Program-made: the position numbers and the translations under genes
Notes under the pieces: generated by a model
The model's input: the letters and a program-made list of their open reading frames with translations, nothing else
What the model was told of the DNA's origin: nothing
Databases searched by the model: none
In this document: piece by piece, positions 53,141-61,121 of the stretch
Position numbering within the stretch: position 1 is the first letter of the stretch
How the letters are laid out: each line of letters begins with the position of its first letter
From: Chryseobacterium sp. C-71
GTDB lineage: Bacteria; Bacteroidota; Bacteroidia; Flavobacteriales; Weeksellaceae
Reading direction: 5' to 3'
Length of the DNA: 64,000 nt
NCBI RefSeq assembly: GCF_020911865.1
Contig: NZ_CP087131.1
Coordinates: forward strand, 2,976,001 to 3,040,000

Positions 53141-53170
53141 CAAACCACACAAAACATTTTGTGTGGTTTG
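53141..53170. terminator. Hairpin after the sugar nucleotidyltransferase gene
   Basis: CAAACCACACAAAA / TTTTGTGTGGTTTG (53141-53154 and 53157-53170) is a 14-bp perfect palindrome. It lies 24 bases beyond the nucleotidyltransferase stop codon on the minus strand. The U-tract that follows is poor, so it may be a weak terminator or an mRNA end that protects the transcript. Confidence 0.65.
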
Positions 53171-53193
53171 AAGTCAATCTATTCTTTATAAAA

Positions 53194-54213
53194 TTAATCT
53201 TTATTTAGGAAATCCAAAACAGAATAATCACCCAAAGAAATTTCTCTTGAAACCCCAAAATACTGTGCAGAATTTCCAATCATTGAGTTTGAAAGGTTTC
53301 CGTGGTTGATTTTTGTGTTTTCCTGAATCAGAGAATTTTCAATATTTGAATTAATAATTACCGTATTATTTCCTACAGAAACTCCGGGACCAATTTTTGA
53401 ATTCATAATCTTCACATTTTTCCCGATAAAGCAAGGTTGAATAATCAGAGAGTTTTCAATTATTGCTGATGCTGTGATTTGAGACATTTCTTCTTTTTCG
53501 TATGCCAAAATTTTACTGTTGGTCTCTACAGTTGCATTTTTATTTCCACAATCCATCCAGTCATCTACTTTTCCAAGGGTGAATTTGGCACCTTTTTGGC
53601 GAAGATTTTCCAATGCGGTTGTCAACTGATATTCTCCACCAAATTTGATGTCATTATCCATGATGTGATTAATTTCAGACATCAATTTCTCTCCTGAGTT
53701 GAAATAATAAATCCCAATGATGGCAAGGTCTGAAACGAAAGTCTGAGGTTTCTCAATAAAATCTGTGATAAAACCGTAGTCATCCAATTTTACAACTCCA
53801 AAAGCTGAAGGATCTTCTACTTTTTTAACCCAAATTACACCGTCAGAATTGGTATCTAAGATAAAATCTGCTCTGAAAAGGGTGTCCGCAAAAGCTACAA
53901 CCACATTTCCCGTCATTGATTGCTCTGCGCATTTGATTGCATGAGCCGTTCCCAAAGCTTCTTCCTGATGATAAATACTTCCTTTCGCACCTAATCTTTC
54001 AGCAATTTGAAGAAGAGACTTTTCAACTTCATCGCCAAAATCACCGATAATGAAAGCAACTTCTTCTATCACCTCTCCTGCAACTTTAGCAATGTCTTCT
54101 ACCAATCTTTGTACGATAGGTTTTCCTGCGATAGGAATTAATGGTTTTGGAACCGTTAATGTATGTGGACGCAATCTGGAACCACGCCCAGCCATAGGAA
54201 CAATTATTTTCAT
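53194..54213 (-). CDS. Sugar-1-phosphate nucleotidyltransferase
   Basis: A 339-residue nucleotidyltransferase that makes an NDP-sugar for envelope glycans. The N-terminal signature is PMAGRGSRLRPHTLTVPKPLIPIAGKPI. Substrate and metal segments VVAFADTLFRADF and GDFGDEV-like IIGDFGDEVEK follow. The C-terminal 90 residues look like left-handed beta-helix turns (IIENSLIIQPCFIGKNVKIMNSKIGPGVSVGNNTVIINSNIENS), suggesting a bifunctional or oligomer-forming form. The nucleotide and sugar specificity cannot be read. The flippase gene follows upstream with a 22-base gap, so both belong to a glycan-export operon. Confidence 0.88.
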   Translation of the reverse strand: MKIIVPMAGRGSRLRPHTLTVPKPLIPIAGKPIVQRLVEDIAKVAGEVIEEVAFIIGDFGDEVEKSLLQIAERLGAKGSIYHQEEALGTAHAIKCAEQSMTGNVVVAFADTLFRADFILDTNSDGVIWVKKVEDPSAFGVVKLDDYGFITDFIEKPQTFVSDLAIIGIYYFNSGEKLMSEINHIMDNDIKFGGEYQLTTALENLRQKGAKFTLGKVDDWMDCGNKNATVETNSKILAYEKEEMSQITASAIIENSLIIQPCFIGKNVKIMNSKIGPGVSVGNNTVIINSNIENSLIQENTKINHGNLSNSMIGNSAQYFGVSREISLGDYSVLDFLNKD

Positions 54214-54235
54214 TTGATATTGTATAGTTTAAATT

Positions 54236-55711
54236 TTATGATTTTCTAAGTATTTTGTTGATCATCGTTCTTTCATTATAAATCAAGAATGCAATGAAGA
54301 AAATGAACATTCCGTTTCCTATAAAATAATTATATCGGAAATAATAAAACGAGACCATCGAAATTGCAATCGAAAGCGTTAGATAGACAGCTATTTTCTT
54401 AACATTATAGTGAATAGGATATTGAATTCTTCCCCAAATATAGGAAATAACCATCATACTTGTATAGGTAATCAGTGCTGCAAAAGCACTTGCCCAATAT
54501 CCGTATTTTGGAATGAAAGTAAAGTTGATCATCATCGTAATTGCCGCTCCGATTAAAGAAATGTACAAACCAACTCTGGTTTGGTCAGATAATTTATACC
54601 AAATCGAAAGATTAAGATATATTCCTAAAAATAACGCTCCGAGCATTACAAAAGGAATAATTTCAATACCTTCAAAGTAAAGTGAATTTCCTAAGTATTT
54701 TTCAGAAATCCATTGCAGATTCACCATCAATCCGATGTAGATGAGACAATTGCAGATTACAAATACATCCATCAAAACTGCGTAGGTTTTGTGATTGTTT
54801 TTATCTTTAAAACTTGAAAAGAAATAAGGTTCAATTCCCAACTGATATGCCTGTCGGAAAACCGTGATGAATGTTGCTATTTTATAAACTCCACCGTAAA
54901 CACCAATCTGATGTTTGGCTTCTTCTTTTGGAAGTAAATATTTTAAAAACTGTCGGTCTAAAGTCTGGTTAATCACTCCTGCTAATCCCGCAACCATTAC
55001 CGGCCATGAGTAACTCATGATTCTTTTCCAAAGTTTAAAATCAAACTTTTTAAAACTAAAGTTGACGAATTCTTTTCCTACAATCGCTAATGTGATGATG
55101 CTTTGTACCAAATTGGCAATGAAAACATATCCCACACCAATTTCAGGTTCATATTTTAAACCTAAAATTCCGTTAGGGTAATGAGGAAGCCATTCGATGA
55201 AAAATACAATCAGAAAATAATAAACCAGTGATCCTGCAACCTTTGAAATTGTATATAAAACAGGTTTACCTTCTAATCTTAAAACTGCGGAGGGTATCGT
55301 TGCAAAAGCGTCAAAAGAAAGAATGAAAAGAAAAATGACAAGATAATTGACCTGATCCGGAGTTTCAAAAGCATTCGCAAGTTCCTGCCTGAAAACATAT
55401 CCTAGAATAAGATAAATCAAACCGATCCCCAAAATGCTCAGTGCCGTAGTAGAAACCAAAGTTTTTTTATCAATATCACCTTCTTGAGCAAAACGGAAAA
55501 AAGAAGTTTCCATTCCGTGGGTCAAAAAAACCGTGATGACTCCCGCAATCGAATACCAATCTACGAAAGGTGATGATGCGGAAGGTCCGAATGCATTGGT
55601 AACGATGGGTGCAATGAGGAAAGGAAAAATCCTCACCAAAACCGAACTTAGTCCGTACACCGCAGTTTGCCCAAATAATTTCTTGTACAAATTTATTTTT
55701 TTAAAGTGCAA
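54236..55711 (-). CDS. Wzx-like polysaccharide flippase (MVF superfamily)
   Basis: A 491-residue integral membrane protein with about 12-14 helices, beginning KINLYKKLFGQTAVYGLSSVLVRIFPFLIAPIVTNAFG, the characteristic N-terminus of Bacteroidota lipopolysaccharide/O-antigen exporters. It would move lipid-linked oligosaccharides across the inner membrane. The nucleotidyltransferase next to it supports a glycan role. The only start I can place is TTG at 55711; no ATG is in frame nearby. It is the first gene of the eight-gene minus-strand run and is divergent from the dihydroorotase gene. Confidence 0.85.
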   Translation of the reverse strand: MHFKKINLYKKLFGQTAVYGLSSVLVRIFPFLIAPIVTNAFGPSASSPFVDWYSIAGVITVFLTHGMETSFFRFAQEGDIDKKTLVSTTALSILGIGLIYLILGYVFRQELANAFETPDQVNYLVIFLFILSFDAFATIPSAVLRLEGKPVLYTISKVAGSLVYYFLIVFFIEWLPHYPNGILGLKYEPEIGVGYVFIANLVQSIITLAIVGKEFVNFSFKKFDFKLWKRIMSYSWPVMVAGLAGVINQTLDRQFLKYLLPKEEAKHQIGVYGGVYKIATFITVFRQAYQLGIEPYFFSSFKDKNNHKTYAVLMDVFVICNCLIYIGLMVNLQWISEKYLGNSLYFEGIEIIPFVMLGALFLGIYLNLSIWYKLSDQTRVGLYISLIGAAITMMINFTFIPKYGYWASAFAALITYTSMMVISYIWGRIQYPIHYNVKKIAVYLTLSIAISMVSFYYFRYNYFIGNGMFIFFIAFLIYNERTMINKILRKS

Positions 55712-55771
55712 ATGTAAATATTAGAATTCACAATTTTCTGACTTATGCTTAAAAATCATTAATGAAAATAT

Positions 55772-55779
55772 TAAATTTG
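55772..55779 (+). promoter_or_regulatory. -7 promoter box of the dihydroorotase gene
   Basis: TAAATTTG fits TAnnTTTG, 33 bases before the start codon. Confidence 0.45.
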
Positions 55780-55812
55780 TGCAATACAAATCTTTATATC
55801 TAAAAAGTAAAA

Positions 55813-57153
55813 ATGAAAATTCTAATAAAAAATGCCCAAATCGTTAATGAAAATCTGGTTTTCCAAAGTGATATTCTGATTGAAAATGATTTGATTTCTA
55901 AGATTTCGAAAAATATCTCTGAAGAAAATGTTGACCAAATTATTGATGCTTCCGGAAAATATCTTTTGCCTGGAATTATTGATGATCAAGTTCATTTCCG
56001 TGAACCAGGTTTGACGCATAAAGGTGACATAGAAACCGAATCAAAATCGGCAATTGCAGGTGGAATTACGAGTTTCATCGATCAGCCAAATACTGTTCCG
56101 AATGCCGTAACTCAGGAACTGTTGGCGGATAAATATGAAATTGGTTCTCAAAAAGCTTATGCGAATTACGGTTTTATGATGGGCGGAACGAATGATAATT
56201 TGGAGGAAGTTTTAAAAACAAATCCGAGAAATGTTCCCGGAATCAAATTGTTCCTAGGTTCATCTACAGGAAATATGTTGGTTGACAATCCTGAAACTTT
56301 GGAAAATATTTTCAGCAATACCAAAATGCTGATCGCTGTTCATTGTGAGGATGAAGCAACGATTAGAGAAAATACTCAAAAATATTTAGATGAATATGGT
56401 GAAGATATTCCTGTAAAATTCCATCATCTGATCAGAAGTGAGGAAGCTTGTTACAAATCTTCTTCAAAAGCGGTTGAATTGGCTGAAAAAACAGGAGCCA
56501 GACTTCACGTTTTTCATCTTTCAACAGCGAAGGAGATGGAACTTTTCCGAAATGATATTCCTTTAAAAGATAAAAAAATAACGGCAGAAGTCTGTGTACA
56601 TCATTTGACTTTTACCAATGAGGATTACGATACCAAAGGCGGATTAATCAAATGGAATCCTGCGGTAAAAACGCAAAAAGATAAAGACGGACTTTGGGAA
56701 GCAATTTTGGACGACAGAATTGACGTCATTGCAACCGATCACGCACCTCACACCTGGGAAGAAAAACAAAATGTTTATACAAAATGTCCTTCGGGAGCAC
56801 CTCTGGTTCAGCATTCTTTGGTCGTAATGCTAGAGAATTTCAGAAACGGAAAAATTACTTTAGAAAAAATCGTTGAGAAAATGTGCCATAATCCTGCGAT
56901 TCTTTTCAGAGTTGAGAAGAGAGGTTTTGTGAGAGAAGGGTATAAAGCGGATTTAGTTTTGGTAGACTTGGATAAAAACTGGACAGTTGCCAAAGAGAAT
57001 ATTTTGTACAAATGTGGCTGGAGTCCGCTTGAAGGGATGAATTTCAATTCTAAAGTCACTCATACTTTTGTGAATGGAAACCTGGTTTACGACAACGGAA
57101 AAATCAATGAAGAAAAATTTGGGGAGCGTTTGCTTTTTGAAGTTCAGGAATAG
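55813..57153 (+). CDS. pyrC: Dihydroorotase (Bacteroidota-type)
   Basis: A 446-residue amidohydrolase that closes carbamoyl aspartate to dihydroorotate in pyrimidine synthesis. The barrel's first metal motif reads GIIDDQVHFREPGLTHKG, with Gln59 in place of the usual first His (His61 is kept). Lys at GIKLFLGSSTGNM fits the carbamylated bridging lysine. The later His residues are in AVHCEDEATI, HVFHLSTAKE and TDHAPHTWEEK. The QVH variant is one I associate with Bacteroidota dihydroorotases, but it is also compatible with a related hydantoinase or allantoinase. It is a single gene closed by a terminator. Confidence 0.82.
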   Translation: MKILIKNAQIVNENLVFQSDILIENDLISKISKNISEENVDQIIDASGKYLLPGIIDDQVHFREPGLTHKGDIETESKSAIAGGITSFIDQPNTVPNAVTQELLADKYEIGSQKAYANYGFMMGGTNDNLEEVLKTNPRNVPGIKLFLGSSTGNMLVDNPETLENIFSNTKMLIAVHCEDEATIRENTQKYLDEYGEDIPVKFHHLIRSEEACYKSSSKAVELAEKTGARLHVFHLSTAKEMELFRNDIPLKDKKITAEVCVHHLTFTNEDYDTKGGLIKWNPAVKTQKDKDGLWEAILDDRIDVIATDHAPHTWEEKQNVYTKCPSGAPLVQHSLVVMLENFRNGKITLEKIVEKMCHNPAILFRVEKRGFVREGYKADLVLVDLDKNWTVAKENILYKCGWSPLEGMNFNSKVTHTFVNGNLVYDNGKINEEKFGERLLFEVQE

Positions 57154-57181
57154 ATTACAGCGAAATAATTGTATCAATAGG

Positions 57182-57206
57182 AACGGGCTTTAGCCCGTTT
57201 TTTTAT
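57182..57206 (+). terminator. Intrinsic terminator after the dihydroorotase gene
   Basis: AACGGGCT-TT-AGCCCGTT (57182-57199) followed by a T-run. It lies 29 bases after the stop codon. Confidence 0.9.
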
Positions 57207-57237
57207 TTAAGAATAGAAATTTTCTTTAGCAAAATTT

Positions 57238-57314
57238 AAATCTGTCGCAGATTGAGCAGATCAAGCAGATTTTAAGCGCAATCATCTGCAAAATTTGCTC
57301 AATCAGCGAGAGAA
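57238..57314. repeat. GCAGAT-type palindromic repeat, copy 1
   Basis: A long imperfect inverted repeat: CGCAGATTGAGCAGATCAAG on the left and, on the right, ATCTGCAAAATTTGCTCAATC followed by AGCGAGAG. It shares GCAGATT and GCGAGAG with elements at 58438-58506 and 60884-60916. It lies in the gap between the dihydroorotase terminator and azoR. Confidence 0.6.
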
Positions 57315-57337
57315 AATTATCTAACAATAATTTGAAA

Positions 57338-57940
57338 TTAATCAATCACAATACTTTCAATTCCTTTTTCTAAAGCATTTTCCATAATTCCTGGAATGGA
57401 CAGTCCTTCTGCCCGAAAAACACTCACATCTGTAACGCCGTAAAAGCCAAAAACATTTTTCACGTAAGGAACATTAGAATCATAACTCTGGTAAGGTCCT
57501 TCTGAATAAATGTTTCCGGAAGAAAGGGCGATGTATAATTTTTTGTTGTTCAACAAACCTTTAGGCCCGTTCTCATCATAACTGAAAGTATATCCTGCTC
57601 TTGAAGTAAAATCAAAATAAGCTCTGAGACTTGCTGGAACTGAAAAATTATACATTGGAGATTCGATTACGATAATGTCTGCTTCCTGCAGTTCGGCAAT
57701 TAAACCTTCAGAATATTGGTTGATAGCTTCCTGTTCTGGAGTTCTGTTTTCCGCAGGCGTAAAAAATGTATTGATATGTACTTCCTCCAAAAGCGGAACA
57801 AGATTTTTAGTTAAATCACGCTCTTTTACTTTGCTGTCAGGATATTTCTCCTGAATTTTTTCTAGTACAGCACTTCCTAATTTTCTGCTTGCAGATACTT
57901 CTATTCTCGGACTTGAGATGATGTGCAAAATTTGTTTCAT
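57338..57940 (-). CDS. azoR: FMN-dependent NADH-azoreductase
   Basis: A 200-residue flavodoxin-fold quinone/azo reductase (AzoR/NQO1-like). The ATG at 57940 starts KQILHIISSPRIEVSASRKLGSAVLEKI, where the FMN phosphate loop is SSPRIEVSASR. Further segments are DIIVIESPMYNFSVPASLRAYFDFTSRAGYTF and LYIALSSGNIYSEGPYQSYD. A longer in-frame start at 58018 would overlap the operator region, so it is rejected. It is divergent from an HxlR regulator with a perfect inverted repeat between them, so it is probably induced by quinone- or aldehyde-type stress. Confidence 0.92.
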   Translation of the reverse strand: MKQILHIISSPRIEVSASRKLGSAVLEKIQEKYPDSKVKERDLTKNLVPLLEEVHINTFFTPAENRTPEQEAINQYSEGLIAELQEADIIVIESPMYNFSVPASLRAYFDFTSRAGYTFSYDENGPKGLLNNKKLYIALSSGNIYSEGPYQSYDSNVPYVKNVFGFYGVTDVSVFRAEGLSIPGIMENALEKGIESIVID

Positions 57941-57964
57941 TTTTTTAATTTTAAATTTCTTTGA

Positions 57965-57972
57965 CAAAATTA
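57965..57972 (-). promoter_or_regulatory. -7 promoter box of azoR
   Basis: On the minus strand TAATTTTG (plus CAAAATTA) fits TAnnTTTG, 24 bases before the azoR start. A TTTTG stretch further upstream on the minus strand is somewhat close (15 bases) to be a standard -33 box. Confidence 0.45.
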
Positions 57973-58004
57973 TGTACATTTGCTTATCAAAAGTTAGTAG
58001 TGAA

Positions 58005-58028
58005 CAAAAGGTTAGCAATAACCTTTTG
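58005..58028. promoter_or_regulatory. Probable HxlR operator (perfect inverted repeat)
   Basis: CAAAAGGTTA (58005-58014), spacer GCAA, TAACCTTTTG (58019-58028) is a perfect 10-bp inverted repeat between azoR and hxlR. It fits the dyad site of a dimeric winged-helix regulator and lies where it would control both divergent genes. Confidence 0.75.
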
Positions 58029-58048
58029 GTTAGTTTGAGATTAATTTT

Positions 58049-58435
58049 ATGGAAAATATTATTGAATTAGAAGAACCACTTACGGAAATAAATTGCCAAA
58101 ATCATCTTTCATCGGTGGAAGATGCAATTTATGTCATTGGCGGAAAGTGGAAGCTTAAAATTATTATTGCTCTTCAGGAACACGGAAATATTCGGTTCAA
58201 TGAGCTTCAGAGAATCGTTACCGGAATTTCGGCAAGGGTACTTTCGAACGAGTTGAAAGATCTGGAAATCAATGGTTTTGTAAAAAGAATCGTTCACGGC
58301 GAACAAACGCCTGTTGTTGTAGAATATATCTCAACTGATTACAGCAAGACTTTAAAAACTGTGATTATGGCACTTTCCGAGTGGGGAAGAGAGCATAAAA
58401 ATAATTTGAGAGAAGACATTTTCGAAAATAAATAA
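58049..58435 (+). CDS. HxlR family winged-helix transcriptional regulator
   Basis: A 128-residue regulator of the HxlR (MarR-like) family. The domain has SVEDAIYVIGGKWKLKIIIALQEHGNIRFNELQRIVTGISARVLSNELKDLEINGFVKRIVHGEQTPVVVEYISTDYSKTL. These proteins sense aldehydes, quinones or redox changes and regulate a divergent reductase gene. The N-terminal Cys in TEINCQNHL resembles the position of the sensing Cys in relatives. The 108-base divergent gap to azoR holds the inverted repeat at 58005-58028. Confidence 0.9.
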   Translation: MENIIELEEPLTEINCQNHLSSVEDAIYVIGGKWKLKIIIALQEHGNIRFNELQRIVTGISARVLSNELKDLEINGFVKRIVHGEQTPVVVEYISTDYSKTLKTVIMALSEWGREHKNNLREDIFENK

Positions 58436-58437
58436 AA

Positions 58438-58506
58438 CTCTCGCAGATTTAGCAGATAATACAGATTTTAAATTCAATCTGCCCAATCCGTAAAAATCTG
58501 CGAGAG
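58438..58506. repeat. GCAGAT-type palindromic repeat, copy 2
   Basis: CTCTCGCAGATTT at 58438-58450 is matched by AAATCTGCGAGAG at 58494-58506, a perfect 13-bp inverted repeat with 43 bases between. It starts directly after the hxlR stop and ends 8 bases before the AraC-like gene's stop, so it may double as the terminator for both. Confidence 0.7.
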
Positions 58507-58514
58507 AAAATATA

Positions 58515-59411
58515 TCAATTAAAAGATTGCCGAAATTCCAATGGAGACATTTTCGTTTTCTTTTTGAAAAGCGTACTGAACGATTGCGAATGTTCAAACC
58601 CTAATTCATAAGCAATTTCACTTACCGATAATTCCGTTGTCGAAAGTTTCTCTTTCGCTTTGCTAATCAGCTTTTCGTGAATATGTTGCTGTGTATTTTG
58701 CCCGGTTTGAATTCTTAATAAATCACTTAAATAATTAGGCGAAAGATTCATCGCTTCAGCAATTTGATGAACGGTCAAAAGTCCTTTTTCGGAAGATTCT
58801 TTGTCAAAATAATCATTCAGGAATTTTTCGAATTTGATGAGTAACTGATGATTATTATTCTTTCTTGTGATGAATTGTCGTTCATAAAAACGCTGAGAAT
58901 AATTAAGTAAAAGATCGATCTGCGACAAAATAATTTCCTGTGTATGTCGGTCAATATGCTGACATTCTTTATCGATTTTATGAAGGATTTGTATCAGATC
59001 ATTTTCTTCTTCCTCAGACAGATGCAACGCTTCGTTCACGGCATAAGAGAAAAATCCGTAGCTTGAAATGGTCGTCGCCAAAGGATGTTTCAGCAGAAAA
59101 TCTTCGTGAAAAATCAATAAAAAACCTGCCGAATTACAATCCATCGTCGCAACATCCAAATACTGAACCTGGCTGGGCGCAGTAAAACTCAAAACACCTT
59201 TATCATAATCATAATGTTGCTGTCCGTATCGTATTTTTCCTGTCGCCTCTCTTTTCAGAGCCACACAATAAAATCTGTTGGTAAAGCCTTTCCAGACCTC
59301 ATCTTCAATAAAAATACTTTCAGAAAGATTGATGACGCTCACCATCGGATGTCTAGGTTCCGGAAGCGACAGTAATTTATGAAACTGAGAAATAGATTGT
59401 ATCGTGTTCAT
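58515..59411 (-). CDS. AraC family transcriptional regulator
   Basis: A 298-residue regulator with an N-terminal sensing region (about residues 20-170, cupin-like beta patterns such as KGFTNRFYCVALKREATGKIRYG and VLSFTAPSQVQYLDVATM) and a C-terminal AraC-type double helix-turn-helix (LTVHQIAEAMNLSPNYLSDLLRIQTGQNTQQHIHEKLISKAKEKLSTTELSVSEIAYELGFEHSQSFSTLFKKKTKMSPLEFRQSF). The ligand is unknown. The downstream gene on the same strand side is hxlR (convergent), and the upstream neighbour is an aldo/keto reductase gene it may control. Confidence 0.9.
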   Translation of the reverse strand: MNTIQSISQFHKLLSLPEPRHPMVSVINLSESIFIEDEVWKGFTNRFYCVALKREATGKIRYGQQHYDYDKGVLSFTAPSQVQYLDVATMDCNSAGFLLIFHEDFLLKHPLATTISSYGFFSYAVNEALHLSEEEENDLIQILHKIDKECQHIDRHTQEIILSQIDLLLNYSQRFYERQFITRKNNNHQLLIKFEKFLNDYFDKESSEKGLLTVHQIAEAMNLSPNYLSDLLRIQTGQNTQQHIHEKLISKAKEKLSTTELSVSEIAYELGFEHSQSFSTLFKKKTKMSPLEFRQSFN

Positions 59412-59480
59412 AATTTGAGATTCTAAATATTAAAGGTAATAATTATTATTTGACTCTGTCGAACCACTTTGTTAGGTTTG

Positions 59481-59559
59481 GGCGCCTTTATCCGTCTTCC
59501 ACTCCCGCTTTTTTGCTCCGCTTCGCTCCGCAAAAAGAGCTCCTTTCAAGCCGGGGCGC
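59481..59559. repeat. Conserved-looking intergenic hairpin element, second copy type
   Basis: GGCGCCTTTATCC opens the element, then CCCGC TTTTTTGC, TCCGCTTCGCTCC, GCAAAAAGAGC, and CCGGGGCGC at the end. TTTTTGC and GCAAAAA pair. The order (CCGC, T-run stem, A-run, GGGGC) resembles the element at 17951-18018. It lies in the 301-base gap between the AraC and aldo/keto reductase genes. No gene is visible in that gap. Confidence 0.55.
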
Positions 59560-59600
59560 AATCGTATTGCGTTCCAGCTTTATGTTTTGTAAGCTTTCAG

Positions 59601-59686
59601 AATTTGTCATTCTGACGAAGGAAGAATCTCTGAAATATAACTTGAGATTCTTTCACTACATTTCATTTCATTCAGAATGACAAATT
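59601..59686. repeat. GTCATTC-type palindromic element, copy 1
   Basis: AATTTGTCATTCTGA at 59601-59615 and its exact complement TCAGAATGACAAATT at 59672-59686 form a perfect 15-bp outer stem. Inside, AAGAATCTC (59622-59630) pairs with GAGATTCTT (59644-59652). The whole element could fold into a long MITE-like hairpin. A related, less perfect element occurs at 60929-61013. Confidence 0.75.
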
Positions 59687-59712
59687 GGTTAAATATCTAA
59701 ATTTAAAAAAGA

Positions 59713-60720
59713 TTAATAATCCAAAAGCCCCATACTGAATTCATCGTAAGGATTACCCGTATCTGTTCCCAAAGGTACAATACTTTCCAGCTTCTGAAGG
59801 TCAGATTCATTCAAAACGATTTTGCTCGCTTCAATATTTTGCTCAACATATTTTCTGCGTTTCGTTCCGGGAATCGGCACAATTCCTTTGCTGATAATCC
59901 ACGCCAAGGCCAATTGTGATGAAGTGATTTGTTTTTCTGTGGCAAGATTTTCAATCGCTTCCACCAATTCAATGTTTTTTTGAAATTGTTCTCCCTGAAA
60001 ACGTGGAATCGCTCTTCGGAAATCATTTTCCGGCAAATCATTGATTGTTTTAATATTCCCTGACAAAAATCCTCGTCCAAGCGGAGAATACGCCACAAAA
60101 CCAATTCCCAAATCATTCAAAGTTTCGATTACACCTTTTTCCTCAACCGTTCTTTCAAAAAGAGAATATTCACTCTGAACTGCCGAAATCGGATGAACGG
60201 CGTGCGCTCTTTTCACAGTCTCAGAAGAAACTTCAGACAAACCGATATACCCAATTTTTCCTTCTTTTACCAAATCACTCATTGCTCCGACAGTTTCTTC
60301 AACCGGAACATTTTTATCGAGACGATGCATATAATAAAGATCGATGTAGTCTGTTTTTAGATATTTCAGCGAACGTTCAATAGATTTTTTTACGTAATCT
60401 TTAGTACCATTGATTTTCCAGGTTACCTGTTCATTGTCGTCAATTTCCCAACCGAATTTTGTAGCAAGAATGTATTGGTCACGATTACCTTCAATCGCTT
60501 TTGCAATCAATTGTTCGTTCGTAAATGGTCCGTACAAATCTGCCGTGTCGAGAAAATTACCGCCCAATTCCAAAGAGCGATGAATCGTTGCGATGGCTTC
60601 TTTTTCATCCGTTTTGCCGTACATATCTGCATCGCCGAAACCTGTCATTCCCATACATCCCAAACCGATATTGGGGATGATTAATCCCTGACTTCCTAAT
60701 TTTACCTGATTCAATTTCAT
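59713..60720 (-). CDS. Aldo/keto reductase
   Basis: A 335-residue NADPH-dependent aldo/keto reductase with the (alpha/beta)8 fold. The catalytic tetrad is complete: Asp and Tyr in GNFLDTADLYGPFTNEQL, Lys in ILATKFGWE, His in YYMHRLDKNVPVEETVGAM. The C-terminal cofactor segment contains IVPIPGTKRRKYVEQNIEA. It resembles the AKR13-like subgroup named for its IGLSEVSSETVKRAHAVHPISAVQSEYSLF stretch. The substrate is unknown; aldehyde detoxification is a reasonable guess given the nearby AraC and HxlR regulators. Confidence 0.92.
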   Translation of the reverse strand: MKLNQVKLGSQGLIIPNIGLGCMGMTGFGDADMYGKTDEKEAIATIHRSLELGGNFLDTADLYGPFTNEQLIAKAIEGNRDQYILATKFGWEIDDNEQVTWKINGTKDYVKKSIERSLKYLKTDYIDLYYMHRLDKNVPVEETVGAMSDLVKEGKIGYIGLSEVSSETVKRAHAVHPISAVQSEYSLFERTVEEKGVIETLNDLGIGFVAYSPLGRGFLSGNIKTINDLPENDFRRAIPRFQGEQFQKNIELVEAIENLATEKQITSSQLALAWIISKGIVPIPGTKRRKYVEQNIEASKIVLNESDLQKLESIVPLGTDTGNPYDEFSMGLLDY

Positions 60721-60883
60721 ATTGTTGATTTTTATTGGTACAAAATTCAGCAGAAATTAGAAATATGAAGTTTGCAAAACAACGATTGTCGTATGCAAAT
60801 TACGGATAAGCAATGTTAATTTTCTGGCAGAACTTGTTCCGATATTTTGAGATTGGTCAAATTTAGCGGAAGATTTCGTTGGA

Positions 60884-61013
60884 AAAATCTGCATCATCTG
60901 CAAAATCAGCGAGAGAATTGATCCAAGATTTGTCATTCCGCAGAAATTTAAACAACGTAAATAAAGCTTTGCTTAGATTCCACGCTCTACTGCGTTCCGC
61001 TCTGAATGACAAA
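60884..61013. repeat. Two repeat elements in the gap before the GH92 gene
   Basis: The 401-base gap 60721-61121 holds no gene. It has a partial GCAGAT-type repeat (AAAATCTGCATCATCTGC then AATCAGCGAGAG, 60884-60916) and a second GTCATTC-type element, TTTGTCATTC at 60929-60938 with GAATGACAAA at 61004-61013, a 10-bp inverted repeat. The rest of the gap is A/T-rich with no other signal I can name. Confidence 0.55.
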
Positions 61014-61121
61014 CTTTGAGGATATTCTTCACTCAAATTTACTTCATTTCGAATGAAAGTATTATGAGTTTTATTTGTGAAAATTTGCGTAAAAAAATTA
61101 GTGATATTAGTGTTTGAAAAA

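Noticed and set aside
57338..58018. A longer 226-residue form of azoR
   Set aside because: The extra N-terminus covers the promoter and operator region, has no family similarity, and an ATG at 57940 gives the normal length.
59450..59680. A 76-residue open frame in the gap before the aldo/keto reductase
   Set aside because: It runs across two palindromic elements and has the composition of those repeats, not of a protein.
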